DNA from: Arcobacter siniprincipis
Lineage (GTDB): Bacteria; Campylobacterota; Campylobacteria; Campylobacterales; Arcobacteraceae
Assembly: GCF_048571125.1 (NCBI RefSeq)
Contig: NZ_CP182343.1
Span: 2,170,001-2,234,000, forward strand
Length of the DNA: 64,000 nt
Direction of reading: 5' to 3'
Shown: positions 24,603 to 33,494 of the stretch, in pieces
Layout: the number at the start of each line of letters is the position of its first letter
Position numbering within the stretch: the stretch's first letter is position 1
Notes under the pieces: model-generated
The model's database searches: none
What the model was told of the DNA's origin: nothing
The model's input: only the letters and a program-made list of their open reading frames with translations
Made by a program: the position numbers and the translations under genes

Positions 24603-25490
24603 ATGAATATAATTACCGGGGCAATGACAGCATTAATCACTCCATTTAAAAATGGAAGAGTTGATGCTGTTTGCTATGAATATTTAATCAAAAGACAAAT
24701 AGCTCAAGGAATAGATGCAGTTGTTCCTGTTGGAACGACAGGAGAAAGTGCAACTTTATCACATAATGAACATAAAGAGTGTATTGAAATTGCAGTTTCA
24801 GTTTGTAAAGGAACAAATGTAAAAGTTATAGCAGGAGCTGGTTCTAATGCTACACATGAAGCTTGTGATATAGCAAAACATGCACAAAATGTTGGAGCAC
24901 ATGGAATATTATCTGTTGCTCCATATTATAACAAACCTATGCAAGAGGGACTTTATCAACACTACAAAGCAATTGCCGAGTCTGTTGAAATTCCAGTTAT
25001 GCTTTATAATGTTCCAGGAAGAACTGGAGTTGATATTGAAGCAGATACTGCAATTAGATTATTTGATGATATTAAAAATATCTATGCAATCAAAGAAGCA
25101 ACAGGAAGTCTAGAGCGAGCAATTGAATTAAATGCAAAAAGAGCTGACTTTTGTGTAGTTTCTGGTGATGATCTTATTGATTTTCCTATGCTTGCAAATG
25201 GTGGGAAAGGTATTATTTCAGTTACTGCAAATTTACTTCCTAATTACAAAAGTAAATTAGTAAAAAGTGTATTTGAAGGTGATTATGAAACAGGAAGAGC
25301 TATAAATAATGAACTATATGCACTAAATAAACTTATGTTTTGTGAAAACAATCCAATACCAATAAAAGCGGCTATGTATATTGCTGGATTAATGGATACA
25401 TTAGAGTATAGATTACCACTTACAAAACCAAGCTTAGAAAATATGAAAAAAATTGAAGAAATAATTAAAAATTATGAGGTAATAAAATAA
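24603..25490 (+). CDS. dapA: 4-hydroxy-tetrahydrodipicolinate synthase
   Basis: A 295-residue TIM-barrel aldolase that condenses pyruvate with aspartate semialdehyde, the first step of the lysine/diaminopimelate branch. Visible are GTTGESATL near residues 43-51, the catalytic Tyr in VMLYNVPGRTG and the Schiff-base Lys in YAIKEATGS near residue 163. AAGGA precedes the ATG. Its stop overlaps the next start (TAATG), so dapA and the reductase gene are coupled. Confidence 0.97.
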   Translation: MNIITGAMTALITPFKNGRVDAVCYEYLIKRQIAQGIDAVVPVGTTGESATLSHNEHKECIEIAVSVCKGTNVKVIAGAGSNATHEACDIAKHAQNVGAHGILSVAPYYNKPMQEGLYQHYKAIAESVEIPVMLYNVPGRTGVDIEADTAIRLFDDIKNIYAIKEATGSLERAIELNAKRADFCVVSGDDLIDFPMLANGGKGIISVTANLLPNYKSKLVKSVFEGDYETGRAINNELYALNKLMFCENNPIPIKAAMYIAGLMDTLEYRLPLTKPSLENMKKIEEIIKNYEVIK

Positions 25491-26269
25491 TGAGTAGTGA
25501 GATGAAGGGAAAAACATTAGTAATTTCTGGTGGAACAAAAGGTATTGGAAAAGAGTGTGTTTACAAATTTGCAAGTAATGGTATTAATGTAGCTTTTACA
25601 TATAATTCAAACAAACAGTTTGCAGAAGATATTTGTAAAGATGTAGAAGAAAAATATGGTGTAAAATGTAAAGCATACCCTTTTAATATCTTAGAACCAG
25701 AAAAATATAAAGAATTATTTTTAGAAATCGATAAAGATTTTGATAGAGTTGATTTCTTTATCTCTAATGCTATGATTTATGGACGAGCAGTTGTTGGTGG
25801 ATATGGTAAATTTATGAAACTAAAACCAAGAGGATTAAATAATATCTATACAGCAACAGTAAATGCTTTTGTTTGTGGTGCACAACAAGCTGCAAAAAGA
25901 ATGCAACAAATTGGTGGTGGAGCAATAGTTAGTTTAAGTAGTACAGGAAATTTAGTATATATTGAAAACTATGCAGGTCATGGTACAAATAAAGCTGCTG
26001 TTGAAGCTATGGTTAAATATGCTGCAAATGAACTTGGTGAATATGGTATTAGAGTAAATGCAGTTTCTGGTGGTCCAATTGATACAGATGCGCTAAAAGC
26101 ATTTACAAACTATGAAGAAGTAAAAGCAAAAACTGCTGAATACTCTCCATTAAATAGAATTGGTCAACCTCAAGACTTAGCACAATCATGTTATTTCTTA
26201 TGTACAAGTGATGCATCATGGATTACAGGTCATACTCTAATCGTAGATGGTGGGACAACATTTAGATAA
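25490..26269 (+). CDS. fabL: Short-chain reductase, probable FabL-type enoyl-ACP reductase
   Basis: A 259-residue SDR with the nucleotide-binding SGGTKGIGKE near 13-22. Where classical SDRs have Y-x3-K it has Tyr161-x6-Lys168 (YAGHGTNK), the spacing of enoyl-ACP reductases. The following AVSGGPIDTDALKAF and terminal IVDGGTTF match Bacillus FabL more closely than FabI. It would reduce trans-2-enoyl-ACP with NADPH in the last step of fatty-acid elongation. In Campylobacter the neighbour of dapA is usually described only as a short-chain dehydrogenase. It overlaps dapA and pgsA by TAATG on both sides. Confidence 0.68.
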   Translation: MSSEMKGKTLVISGGTKGIGKECVYKFASNGINVAFTYNSNKQFAEDICKDVEEKYGVKCKAYPFNILEPEKYKELFLEIDKDFDRVDFFISNAMIYGRAVVGGYGKFMKLKPRGLNNIYTATVNAFVCGAQQAAKRMQQIGGGAIVSLSSTGNLVYIENYAGHGTNKAAVEAMVKYAANELGEYGIRVNAVSGGPIDTDALKAFTNYEEVKAKTAEYSPLNRIGQPQDLAQSCYFLCTSDASWITGHTLIVDGGTTFR

Positions 26270-26811
26270 TGACAAAAAAATTAAATCTGCCTAATGCCTT
26301 AGCACTTTTAAGAATAGCATTAGCACCATTAATGTTGTGGTTTTTAGTTGATAGAGATTCAGCAATCTTTTCTACTTGGCATCCCTCTTGGCTTGATTAT
26401 TTTGCTGGACTTATTTTTGTAATAGCTTCAGTTACAGACTTTTTTGATGGATATATAGCAAGATCTTGGAATCAAATAACAAAACTTGGTGGTATATTAG
26501 ATCCGCTTGCAGATAAAATGCTTATGCTTGCAGGATTTGTAGGGCTTGTAGCTATAAATAGAGCAAGTGCATGGGCTATATTTTTAATACTTTCAAGGGA
26601 GTTTTTTATAACAGGACTTAGAGTTGTTGCGATTGGTGAAGGTAAAGATGTAGCCTCAACAATGGCAGGAAAAATAAAAACCGTAGTTCAAATGATTGCT
26701 ATTGGTTTTTTAATTATGAATTGGCCTTTTGGAACTGAGTTACTTTGGTTTGCAGTTATATTAACACTATATTCAGGATATGAATATATAAGAGACTATT
26801 TTAAAAACTAA
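26269..26811 (+). CDS. pgsA: CDP-diacylglycerol-glycerol-3-phosphate 3-phosphatidyltransferase
   Basis: A 180-residue membrane enzyme with about four to five helices and the CDP-alcohol phosphotransferase motif D-G-x2-A-R-x8-G-x3-D-x3-D, seen as DGYIARSWNQITKLGGILDP followed by LADK. It makes phosphatidylglycerol phosphate, the precursor of phosphatidylglycerol and cardiolipin. It begins at the overlapping stop of the FabL-like gene and precedes rseP by 9 bases, a lipid/envelope operon. Confidence 0.96.
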   Translation: MTKKLNLPNALALLRIALAPLMLWFLVDRDSAIFSTWHPSWLDYFAGLIFVIASVTDFFDGYIARSWNQITKLGGILDPLADKMLMLAGFVGLVAINRASAWAIFLILSREFFITGLRVVAIGEGKDVASTMAGKIKTVVQMIAIGFLIMNWPFGTELLWFAVILTLYSGYEYIRDYFKN

Positions 26812-26820
26812 AGGATATTT

Positions 26821-27873
26821 GTGGGTACTATAACTTTTTTACTTGTTCTTTCATTTTTGGTATTTTTCCATGAATTAGGACACTTTTTAGCAGCACGATA
26901 CTTTGGAATAAAAGTGGAAGTATTCTCAATTGGTTTTGGAAAAAAACTTTATTCTAAACAGTGGATGGGAACATCTTGGCAGTTTGCATTAATCCCTCTT
27001 GGTGGTTATGTTAAAATGAAAGGCCAAGATGATACAAAACCAGGTCTTGTAGAAGCGGGAAATGATTCATATAACAACAAAAAGCCTTGGCAAAGAATTA
27101 TAATACTTTTTGCTGGTCCTTTTGCTAACTTTGTACTTGCAGCTATTTTATATTTTACAATTGCAATGATTGGGGCAAATGCTTTAAGTCCGACAATTGG
27201 TCAAGTTGTAGCTAATTCACCTGCTGCAAAAGCTGGATTAAAAGTAAATGATGAAATTTTAAGAATAAATAATACAGATGTAAAACAGTGGAATGAAGTT
27301 GGAAAATATATTGTACAGTCAAAAGGTGCTCTTCAATTTTATATTAAAAGAGATGGTGCAGTTATTACAAGAATCATAAACCCACATATAAGTGATAGTG
27401 AAAATATATTTAAAGAAAAAATCAAAAAAAGAATGATAGGTATTGCCCCTGCTCCAAAAGTAGTAAAATTAAATTTATCTCCAATTGAAGCCTTAGGTTT
27501 TGCCTATGATACAACTGTAGAATCATCAAAAATGATTTTTAAAGGTGTTCAAAAATTAATCCAAGGTGTAATTCCAAGTAGTGAAGTTGGTGGAGTAATA
27601 ACAATTGGAAAAGTAATTTCAGAAGCTAGTCAATCAAGTATTATTGCATTATTAACAATTACAGCTCTTATTTCAGTGAACTTAGGAGTTTTAAACCTTC
27701 TTCCAATACCAGCCCTTGATGGTGGACATATTATGTTTAACCTTTATGAAATAATTGCAAGAAGAAAACCAAGTGATAAAGTATTTATGTACTTGACTGT
27801 TGTGGGATGGGTAATTCTTGGTTCTCTTATGCTTTTGGGTATTTATAACGATATCAGTAGATTATTAAAGTAG
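26821..27873 (+). CDS. rseP: Site-2 intramembrane zinc protease RseP
   Basis: A 350-residue membrane metalloprotease. The first helix holds FFHELGH (HExxH), a PDZ domain covers about 120-205 (VANSPAAKAGLKVNDEIL), and the third-ligand motif LPIPALDGGH is near residue 300. RseP-type proteases cut transmembrane segments of anti-sigma factors and leftover signal peptides. The start is GTG 26821 behind AAGGA. Its target in Campylobacterota is unclear from the sequence; no anti-sigma gene is adjacent. It follows pgsA and precedes yggS by 8 bases. Confidence 0.96.
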   Translation: MGTITFLLVLSFLVFFHELGHFLAARYFGIKVEVFSIGFGKKLYSKQWMGTSWQFALIPLGGYVKMKGQDDTKPGLVEAGNDSYNNKKPWQRIIILFAGPFANFVLAAILYFTIAMIGANALSPTIGQVVANSPAAKAGLKVNDEILRINNTDVKQWNEVGKYIVQSKGALQFYIKRDGAVITRIINPHISDSENIFKEKIKKRMIGIAPAPKVVKLNLSPIEALGFAYDTTVESSKMIFKGVQKLIQGVIPSSEVGGVITIGKVISEASQSSIIALLTITALISVNLGVLNLLPIPALDGGHIMFNLYEIIARRKPSDKVFMYLTVVGWVILGSLMLLGIYNDISRLLK

Positions 27874-27881
27874 GAGAATAA

Positions 27882-28562
27882 ATGTTAACAAAACAGTTAG
27901 CTGTAGAAAATTTAGACAAATTAATAGAAAGAGTTGAGGCTGCAAGACTTCAAGTTTCTCATCATCACATAGTAAAAATCATAGCTATTAGCAAATATAG
28001 CCAATCAGAAGAAGTAGCAACTTTGTATGGTGCAGGTCAAAGAGCTTATGGTGAGAATAAAGTGCAAGATTTAAAAGATAAAATGGAAAAACTTGAAGAG
28101 TTACCATTGGAATGGCATTTTGTTGGAAGACTTCAAAAAAATAAAATCAATAATTTGATTGATTTAAATCCAACATTGATTCAATCAATTGACTCTTTAG
28201 AATTAGCAATTGAACTTAACAAAAAACTAGAAGCAAAGAATAAAAAGATAAATGCCCTACTTCAAATAAACTCAGCTTATGAAGAATCAAAAGCCGGTGT
28301 TATACCAGAAGAGGCAATTGAAGTTTATAAAAAGATAATTGATACTTGTCCAAATATAACTTTAAAAGGTGTTATGAGCATTGGGGCTCATGTTGAAGAT
28401 GAAGATATTATAAAAAAATCTTTTGAAACAACTAAGAAAATCTTTGATGAATTAGCACCATTTGGAGCAAAATATTGTTCTATGGGGATGAGTGGAGATT
28501 TTGAATTAGCTATTGCATGTGGTTCAAATATGATTCGAGTAGGTTCAAGTCTATTTAAATAG
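27882..28562 (+). CDS. yggS: YggS/PROSC-type pyridoxal phosphate homeostasis protein
   Basis: A 226-residue PLP-binding TIM-barrel protein. The PLP lysine lies in IAISKYSQ near residue 39, with YGENKVQDL, WHFVGRLQKNK, SIDSL, MGMSGDFELAI and VRVGSSLF-like (IRVGSSLF) motifs characteristic of the family. It has no known enzymatic activity and buffers free PLP. AGGAG precedes the ATG. It is the last gene of the plus-strand block and ends in a perfect palindrome. Confidence 0.95.
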   Translation: MLTKQLAVENLDKLIERVEAARLQVSHHHIVKIIAISKYSQSEEVATLYGAGQRAYGENKVQDLKDKMEKLEELPLEWHFVGRLQKNKINNLIDLNPTLIQSIDSLELAIELNKKLEAKNKKINALLQINSAYEESKAGVIPEEAIEVYKKIIDTCPNITLKGVMSIGAHVEDEDIIKKSFETTKKIFDELAPFGAKYCSMGMSGDFELAIACGSNMIRVGSSLFK

Positions 28563-28568
28563 ACTTGA
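28545..28568. terminator. Perfect 24-base palindrome between convergent genes
   Basis: TCAAGTCTATTT is followed immediately by its exact complement AAATAGACTTGA, overlapping the yggS stop and lying 2 bases before the end of the convergent gene. It can fold as a hairpin in both directions and probably acts as a shared terminator; the plus side is followed by ACATTTTCTTATTTTTT. Confidence 0.75.
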
Positions 28569-28569
28569 G

Positions 28570-29118
28570 TTACATTTTCTTATTTTTTATACTTAGAAAT
28601 GATTTTATAACACACTTCATTCTCTCTTCTATATCACTACCATCTTCATCCATATAATCTGTTTGTATTTTGTAAACTATTTTTTTATCAATTTTAAATT
28701 CAAATACTAAATATCCAGCAAAAAAGTTAGATTTTGAACCTTTTTTATTTTTATCTTTTTTATCATTTTCCGAAATATAATAATCAATCAAAACTTTTTT
28801 ATCTGTGTTTACTATTTTCTCTTTTGGGATATATTTTATTAAAATAGAATCTGCTTTTCTTACATCATAGAATTCTTTTAAAATAGAAGGCATAAAAACT
28901 GAATAATTTATCTCTGATTTGATTATATAATTATCTGATAGGAGTAAATCTTGGGCAAGTGATATTTTTCCAGGTGAATAAATTGATTCAAAAGTTACAG
29001 TTTTTTCTTGGCACTCTACCCTTTTACTTTTAGGATCATTTTTTGTCATATTTTCAAATATTCCATATGCAAAAAATAAGATAATAGTAGAAATTGTTAA
29101 AACTAATATTTTATTCAT
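28570..29118 (-). CDS. Membrane-anchored protein of unknown function
   Basis: A 182-residue protein with one N-terminal hydrophobic segment (about residues 4-20) and a mainly hydrophilic, lysine-rich body that would be periplasmic. I do not recognise a family. The body has alternating beta-like strands (VLIDYYISEN, YLVFEFKIDKKIVYKIQ) and two cysteines, near residue 36 (VECQEK) and near 168 (MKCVIK), that could form a disulfide. The gene stands alone between yggS (convergent) and the ZIP transporter gene, and has no visible partner. Confidence 0.7.
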   Translation of the reverse strand: MNKILVLTISTIILFFAYGIFENMTKNDPKSKRVECQEKTVTFESIYSPGKISLAQDLLLSDNYIIKSEINYSVFMPSILKEFYDVRKADSILIKYIPKEKIVNTDKKVLIDYYISENDKKDKNKKGSKSNFFAGYLVFEFKIDKKIVYKIQTDYMDEDGSDIEERMKCVIKSFLSIKNKKM

Positions 29119-29197
29119 AAAAAACCCTATGTATTTAAATAAGGTTAATTATAAGAGTTTATTGTTAATTTAATGTTAAAAAATCTATAAGTTTTAC

Positions 29198-29905
29198 TTA
29201 TATTATAGATTCACCTAACATGCCAATTATAAATCCAAAGTTTACACCAATAGCAATTAATTTTCTTTTTTTATATTGCAATAATGGTGCAATATCTTGA
29301 AAGATAATATACATAATTCCACCCGCTGAAAAAAGCATCAAAGAAGAAGTAATCAAAATCTTATCTTCTAAAAATACATAACCTAATAGGGAAAAGATGA
29401 GTCCAACAAAACTTAAAATAAATAGTATTAAAAGTGCTTTATAAGATGAGTGTTTTAGTTTTTTTAGCTCAGTATATGAATTAAATGATTCTGGTAAGTT
29501 TTGTAAGGCTATAAAAATAGAGAGTAAAACTCCAACTTTATGGTTATAAACAAATACAGCACCTAAAGCTATAGATTCTGGAATAAAATCCAACAACATA
29601 GCTATTACTTGTGGTATTTTATATCTGTACTTTTCAATTAACTTATCAAAAAAGAAAAAAGAAAGTCCACCTAAAATAAAAAGTGAAGTACTTAGTAAAA
29701 CAGGCAATTCTAACATCCCATCAGGGACTAAAACAAAAGAGATGGCAGAAAGCATTATTCCTGTTGAAAAAGCTATTAAGTAGTGAATAATAAGCTCTTT
29801 TAACTCTTTATTATGTACTCTATTTTCAAAATAGTATGAAATCAAACCACCAATAAAAACTGTAGAACCAGCTAATAGAGAAAATAGAATAATTTCATAA
29901 ATCAT
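29198..29905 (-). CDS. ZIP family metal transporter
   Basis: A 235-residue inner-membrane protein with about seven to eight helices. The metal-pathway motifs are present in the middle helices: LDFIPESIALGAVF (with Pro-Glu-Ser) and LQNLPESFNSY, which matches the H-N-x-P-E type signature with His replaced by Gln. ZIP proteins import divalent metals such as zinc; the loss of the usual His may alter selectivity. It starts one base after trpC ends, so it is probably read through from the trpC operon. Confidence 0.82.
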   Translation of the reverse strand: MIYEIILFSLLAGSTVFIGGLISYYFENRVHNKELKELIIHYLIAFSTGIMLSAISFVLVPDGMLELPVLLSTSLFILGGLSFFFFDKLIEKYRYKIPQVIAMLLDFIPESIALGAVFVYNHKVGVLLSIFIALQNLPESFNSYTELKKLKHSSYKALLILFILSFVGLIFSLLGYVFLEDKILITSSLMLFSAGGIMYIIFQDIAPLLQYKKRKLIAIGVNFGFIIGMLGESII

Positions 29906-29906
29906 G

Positions 29907-30698
29907 TTAGTTTAGTGAGTTTTTAAACTTTTTCAACTCTTCTTCTATACTTGGAACTCTCATAAAATGTTCACCTATTAGAAAAGCATCTGCACCTATT
30001 TCGCTTAGATTTTTTATTATTTCAGTACTACTTACTCCACTTTCTGCAACGATAATTTTTCCATTTGGAATCATAGGTATTAGTTTTTCACAAAGACTCA
30101 TATCCATCTCCATCGTTTCGAGGTTTCTATGATTAATTCCTACAATATGTGCTCCACATTTCATTGCTTTTGTTAAATCTTCTTTATCATGAACTTCAAC
30201 TAATACTTCTAATCCTAAGTGAAGGGCATACTCATATAACTCTTTTAAATCTTTAGTTGATAAACTTTTTGCAATAAGAAGTATAAAATCTGCTCCATAA
30301 ACTAAAGCTTCCACGATTTGATACTTATCTAAAATAAAATCTTTTCTAAGAAGTGGTGTTGGTACATATCTTCTTATTTGTGTTAGATATTCTAAATTTC
30401 CTTGGAAATAGTGAGGTTCAGTTAAAACAGAAATAGCATTTGCTCCATTTTTTGAATACTCTTGGGCAATAGATACTGGATCAAAGTCTTCTCTTATAAC
30501 TCCCTTACTAGGGCTAGCTTTTTTAACTTCAGCTATGATTCTAATTGGTTCTTCTTTAGTTGATGTAATATATGGTTTTACATCTCTTGGAGCATATGGA
30601 TTAGAGCTTAAACTTCTTCCTAATAATTCTAAAGGTATCTCTTTTTTTCTTCTTTGTACATCTTCTAAAGTTCTCTTATTTATTTCATCTAAAATCAT
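29907..30698 (-). CDS. trpC: Indole-3-glycerol phosphate synthase
   Basis: A 263-residue TIM-barrel enzyme that closes the indole ring in tryptophan synthesis. The substrate-binding EVKKASPSKG near residues 57-66, the catalytic lysine in LLRKDFILD, VEVHDKEDL, the GINHRNL segment and AESGVSS near 220 are all present. The family is of normal length. It overlaps the upstream TPR gene by 4 bases (ATGA). Other trp genes are not adjacent; trpF lies 8 kb away in another operon. Confidence 0.96.
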   Translation of the reverse strand: MILDEINKRTLEDVQRRKKEIPLELLGRSLSSNPYAPRDVKPYITSTKEEPIRIIAEVKKASPSKGVIREDFDPVSIAQEYSKNGANAISVLTEPHYFQGNLEYLTQIRRYVPTPLLRKDFILDKYQIVEALVYGADFILLIAKSLSTKDLKELYEYALHLGLEVLVEVHDKEDLTKAMKCGAHIVGINHRNLETMEMDMSLCEKLIPMIPNGKIIVAESGVSSTEIIKNLSEIGADAFLIGEHFMRVPSIEEELKKFKNSLN

Positions 30699-31954
30699 TT
30701 TTTACTACACTCCTTAATTTTCTTCCAATGTAATTTAATCTCACTATCACTTAGTCCTACTTCATCAACTACTTTTTTCATGAATTTATAAGCAATTTTG
30801 CAATTTCCTAATTTGTAATTTCCCCAAGCTTTTGAATCAATATATGCAATATTATTTGGTGCTTTTTCTAATGCCTTATCAACATAAATAAGACCTTTTT
30901 TTACATCAACATCATAATCAATTAGTATATATCCTAAATAGTTTTGATAAACATGATTATCCAAAACCGTCAATACATCATTGAATTTTCTAATAACATT
31001 ATCTAAAACTTTTTTCTTATCTGGTGCTGTCTCAAATTCTAAAATAGCAATTTGAGCCAATAAATCAACATTACCATCTTGTTTATATAGTTTTCTCACT
31101 AATTTTAGGGCTTTTAGTGGTTGATCAGTTCTTTTGTATAAACTCACTAATTTTACATCATCTACTTTTTCTTTTTCTAAAAATTTTATTGCTTCATTTA
31201 TATCTTTTTTCTCTAAATATGCAATTAAAACTTTATATGTTTTATTAGCCATATCTTCATCATCTTCATTTTTATATGTTTGATATGATCTTTTTAAAAC
31301 TGAAATAATACCATCTACATTATTTTGTTCTTGATAAATAGATACTAATTTTGGGCAAACTGATGAATCACATCCAAATAATCTAACATGGGTTTCAAGA
31401 TAAGCTAAAGCTTCTGGCTTTTTGTTTAGATATGCATATAAAATATTTACAAGATTAAGAAGTGTATTTGAACTATTATTCATAGAATATGAAGTTTCAA
31501 AATATGAAGCTGCTTTTGTATAATCTTTTTTTACAAAATAAACATTTGCCAAAACTTCATAGTTTAGAGCACTTTTATATTTAGTTAAAAGTTTTTGTGC
31601 CACTTCTAAGGCTTTGTCTGTTTGATTTAGATTAAGTAATGAAACACAATATATTCTTAAAATAAGCTCTTGTTCTTTTACATTATCGCCAAGATGATTT
31701 TGTACTTTTTTTACAATATCTTTAAAATGACCTGTTGCCAAAGATGCTCTTAAATATCTTATATAATATTCATAGTTATTAGTATTGTCATATAATTTTT
31801 CATACAAAAATCTAGCTTGATTTGTATTACCTTGTCTTTCATATTCTAAGGCATATACAATATATAAATCTTCATTAAAATCTTTATCTACTTCTTTTGC
31901 AAACAAAGAACTTAGAAAAATAAATATTATTAAATATCTTTTATAGCTGGACAC
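30695..31954 (-). CDS. Secreted TPR-repeat protein
   Basis: A 419-residue protein with a signal peptide (KRYLIIFIFLSSLFAK). Almost the whole mature part is helix pairs of tetratricopeptide type, for example YALEYERQGNTNQARFLYEK near 30-50, ANVYFVKKDYTKAASYFE near 136-153, and the C-terminal VDKALEKAPNNIAYIDSKAW. The start is GTG at 31954. TPR proteins of this kind are periplasmic scaffolds; Campylobacter has comparable lipoprotein-like TPR proteins, but no partner is identified. It overlaps the YkgJ gene by 25 bases and trpC by 4. Confidence 0.82.
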   Translation of the reverse strand: MSSYKRYLIIFIFLSSLFAKEVDKDFNEDLYIVYALEYERQGNTNQARFLYEKLYDNTNNYEYYIRYLRASLATGHFKDIVKKVQNHLGDNVKEQELILRIYCVSLLNLNQTDKALEVAQKLLTKYKSALNYEVLANVYFVKKDYTKAASYFETSYSMNNSSNTLLNLVNILYAYLNKKPEALAYLETHVRLFGCDSSVCPKLVSIYQEQNNVDGIISVLKRSYQTYKNEDDEDMANKTYKVLIAYLEKKDINEAIKFLEKEKVDDVKLVSLYKRTDQPLKALKLVRKLYKQDGNVDLLAQIAILEFETAPDKKKVLDNVIRKFNDVLTVLDNHVYQNYLGYILIDYDVDVKKGLIYVDKALEKAPNNIAYIDSKAWGNYKLGNCKIAYKFMKKVVDEVGLSDSEIKLHWKKIKECSKK

Positions 31955-32313
31955 TCTTCTTTTACCTCATTAATTCTTGTTTTAAAATAATCCCAAAAAG
32001 GGAAAGTTCTACACTGTTTTGGTCTTGCTTCATATACAGAACACTGTCTTTTTTCCAAATCAAAAAAGACACAAGCATAATTATTTTCAGCCAACCTTTT
32101 TTCATTGATTGTATACTTATACCCTACTTTTCTTAAAAACTTATGTACTAACTCATCTACTTCTATATTTAAAAGTTTTGCCAAATCTTCTTGTTCAGTT
32201 TTATTTATCCAAATATAACCGCTCTCACCTATGCAACAGTTTCCTGCACAAGTGTCACAAGCTTTTGGATTAAAACCATAGGGAAAATCATCTTGTTTTA
32301 TTATTTCATTCAT
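31930..32313 (-). CDS. YkgJ family cysteine-cluster protein
   Basis: A 127-residue protein with the CxxCx...CC pattern of the UPF0153/YkgJ family: CDTCAGNCCIGESGYIWI near 19-36, then CVFFDLEKRQCSVYEARPKQ with C-R-T-F-P-F-W following. The eight or so cysteines are expected to bind zinc or an Fe-S cluster. Function is not established. It overlaps both neighbours (25 bases with the TPR gene, 4 with the methyltransferase gene), so the group is a tightly packed operon. Confidence 0.88.
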   Translation of the reverse strand: MNEIIKQDDFPYGFNPKACDTCAGNCCIGESGYIWINKTEQEDLAKLLNIEVDELVHKFLRKVGYKYTINEKRLAENNYACVFFDLEKRQCSVYEARPKQCRTFPFWDYFKTRINEVKEECPAIKDI

Positions 32314-33020
32314 ATATCAACTTTTATACTGTGTGTTGAAGATACTTTATAAATACCTTGAACCTCTTTTGTAAAATCTTTTTCATCAAATACAATAAGC
32401 GGACTTAAGATTCGCATCAAAGATTTTGAATTTTTTCTTGCATAAATCAATACTAAAGTAGCATCTTTTCCAAGCTTTGGATGCACAAACTGCATCGACT
32501 CAATATTTAACTTATACTCATTTAAAAGGTGCATAATATCATTTAACTGCTTAACATCATAACAGAAGAAAAACTTACCGTTTTGATTTAATACTTTTGA
32601 AGTTTTTGATATAAAATCAACCAAAGGCATAGAGTCATTATATCTTGCTATTTTTATATTTTCATTTTCTGTTTTTACAACATTTGTATGATAAAAAGGT
32701 GGATTTGAAACACAAATATCAAAAGTTTTATCAAAACTAATATCTTGATATTTACCTTTGTATATTTTTGATTCTATTTTATTATTTTTAGAATTAATCT
32801 TTGTTAATTCTTGAAATTTATCTTGAACTTCACATTGATTTAAATTTAACCTTGGATTATCCCTAGCAACTAAAAGTCCCAATATCCCACTTCCACTTCC
32901 TATATCTAAAAGTTCACCTTTTATGTTTTTAAAGATTTTTAAATTTGTATTTATAAAATGATGTAAAAAGTGAGTATCACTATTGTAACAATATCCATCT
33001 TGTGGTTGATATAGAAGCAA
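32310..33020 (-). CDS. TrmN6-like N6-adenine methyltransferase (tRNA1Val A37 type)
   Basis: A 236-residue class I SAM methyltransferase. Motif I reads LLDIGSGSGILGLL near residues 37-50 and the catalytic N-P-P-F motif occurs as CVSNPPFYH near residue 103, typical of enzymes that methylate the exocyclic amine of adenine. The N-terminus QPQDGYCYNSDTHFL matches the TrmN6/YfiC type, which modifies A37 of tRNA-Val. It is the first gene of the minus-strand operon; the spacer to oorD holds divergent promoters. Confidence 0.85.
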   Translation of the reverse strand: MLLYQPQDGYCYNSDTHFLHHFINTNLKIFKNIKGELLDIGSGSGILGLLVARDNPRLNLNQCEVQDKFQELTKINSKNNKIESKIYKGKYQDISFDKTFDICVSNPPFYHTNVVKTENENIKIARYNDSMPLVDFISKTSKVLNQNGKFFFCYDVKQLNDIMHLLNEYKLNIESMQFVHPKLGKDATLVLIYARKNSKSLMRILSPLIVFDEKDFTKEVQGIYKVSSTHSIKVDI

Positions 33021-33177
33021 ATAAAGCCTTTTTTATTTTTTTGTATTGTACTAAAAACTCTCTAATAATGCTTTGAATTAAAATCACAATTACTTATATA
33101 ATATATTTAGCCTATATTAGATACCATTTTAATATATATTTTAATGTTTTTATTTAATAAAAACAAAAGGAGATAAA

Positions 33178-33492
33178 ATGACTTCAATGGAAACTCCACT
33201 TAATACACCAGTTTGGATTGATGCAAAAAGGTGTAAAGCATGTGACTTATGTGCTTCTGTTTGTCCTGCAGGTGTTCTTGCTATGACATATGATTCTACT
33301 TCGACACTTGGTTCAAAGGTTAGAATCATATCAAAAGAGTCATGTATTGGATGCGGTGATTGTGAATATGCTTGTCCTGATTTTGCAATAAGTGTAGCTA
33401 CTAAACATGAGTACAAGTTTGCAAAACTAACAGAAGAGTCAAAACAGCGAGCTAGAATACTAAAAGAAAACAATTACAGAATCAAGGATTAA
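33178..33492 (+). CDS. oorD: 2-oxoglutarate:acceptor oxidoreductase, delta (ferredoxin) subunit
   Basis: A 104-residue ferredoxin-like subunit with two [4Fe-4S] motifs: CKACDLCASVCP near residues 19-30 and CIGCGDCEYACP near 58-69. It carries electrons from the TPP/Fe-S core of OorDABC, which oxidatively decarboxylates 2-oxoglutarate to succinyl-CoA and replaces the dehydrogenase complex of the TCA cycle in Campylobacterota. AAGGAG precedes the ATG. It is the first gene of a four-gene operon with 2-base gaps to oorA. Confidence 0.95.
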   Translation: MTSMETPLNTPVWIDAKRCKACDLCASVCPAGVLAMTYDSTSTLGSKVRIISKESCIGCGDCEYACPDFAISVATKHEYKFAKLTEESKQRARILKENNYRIKD

Positions 33493-33494
33493 GA

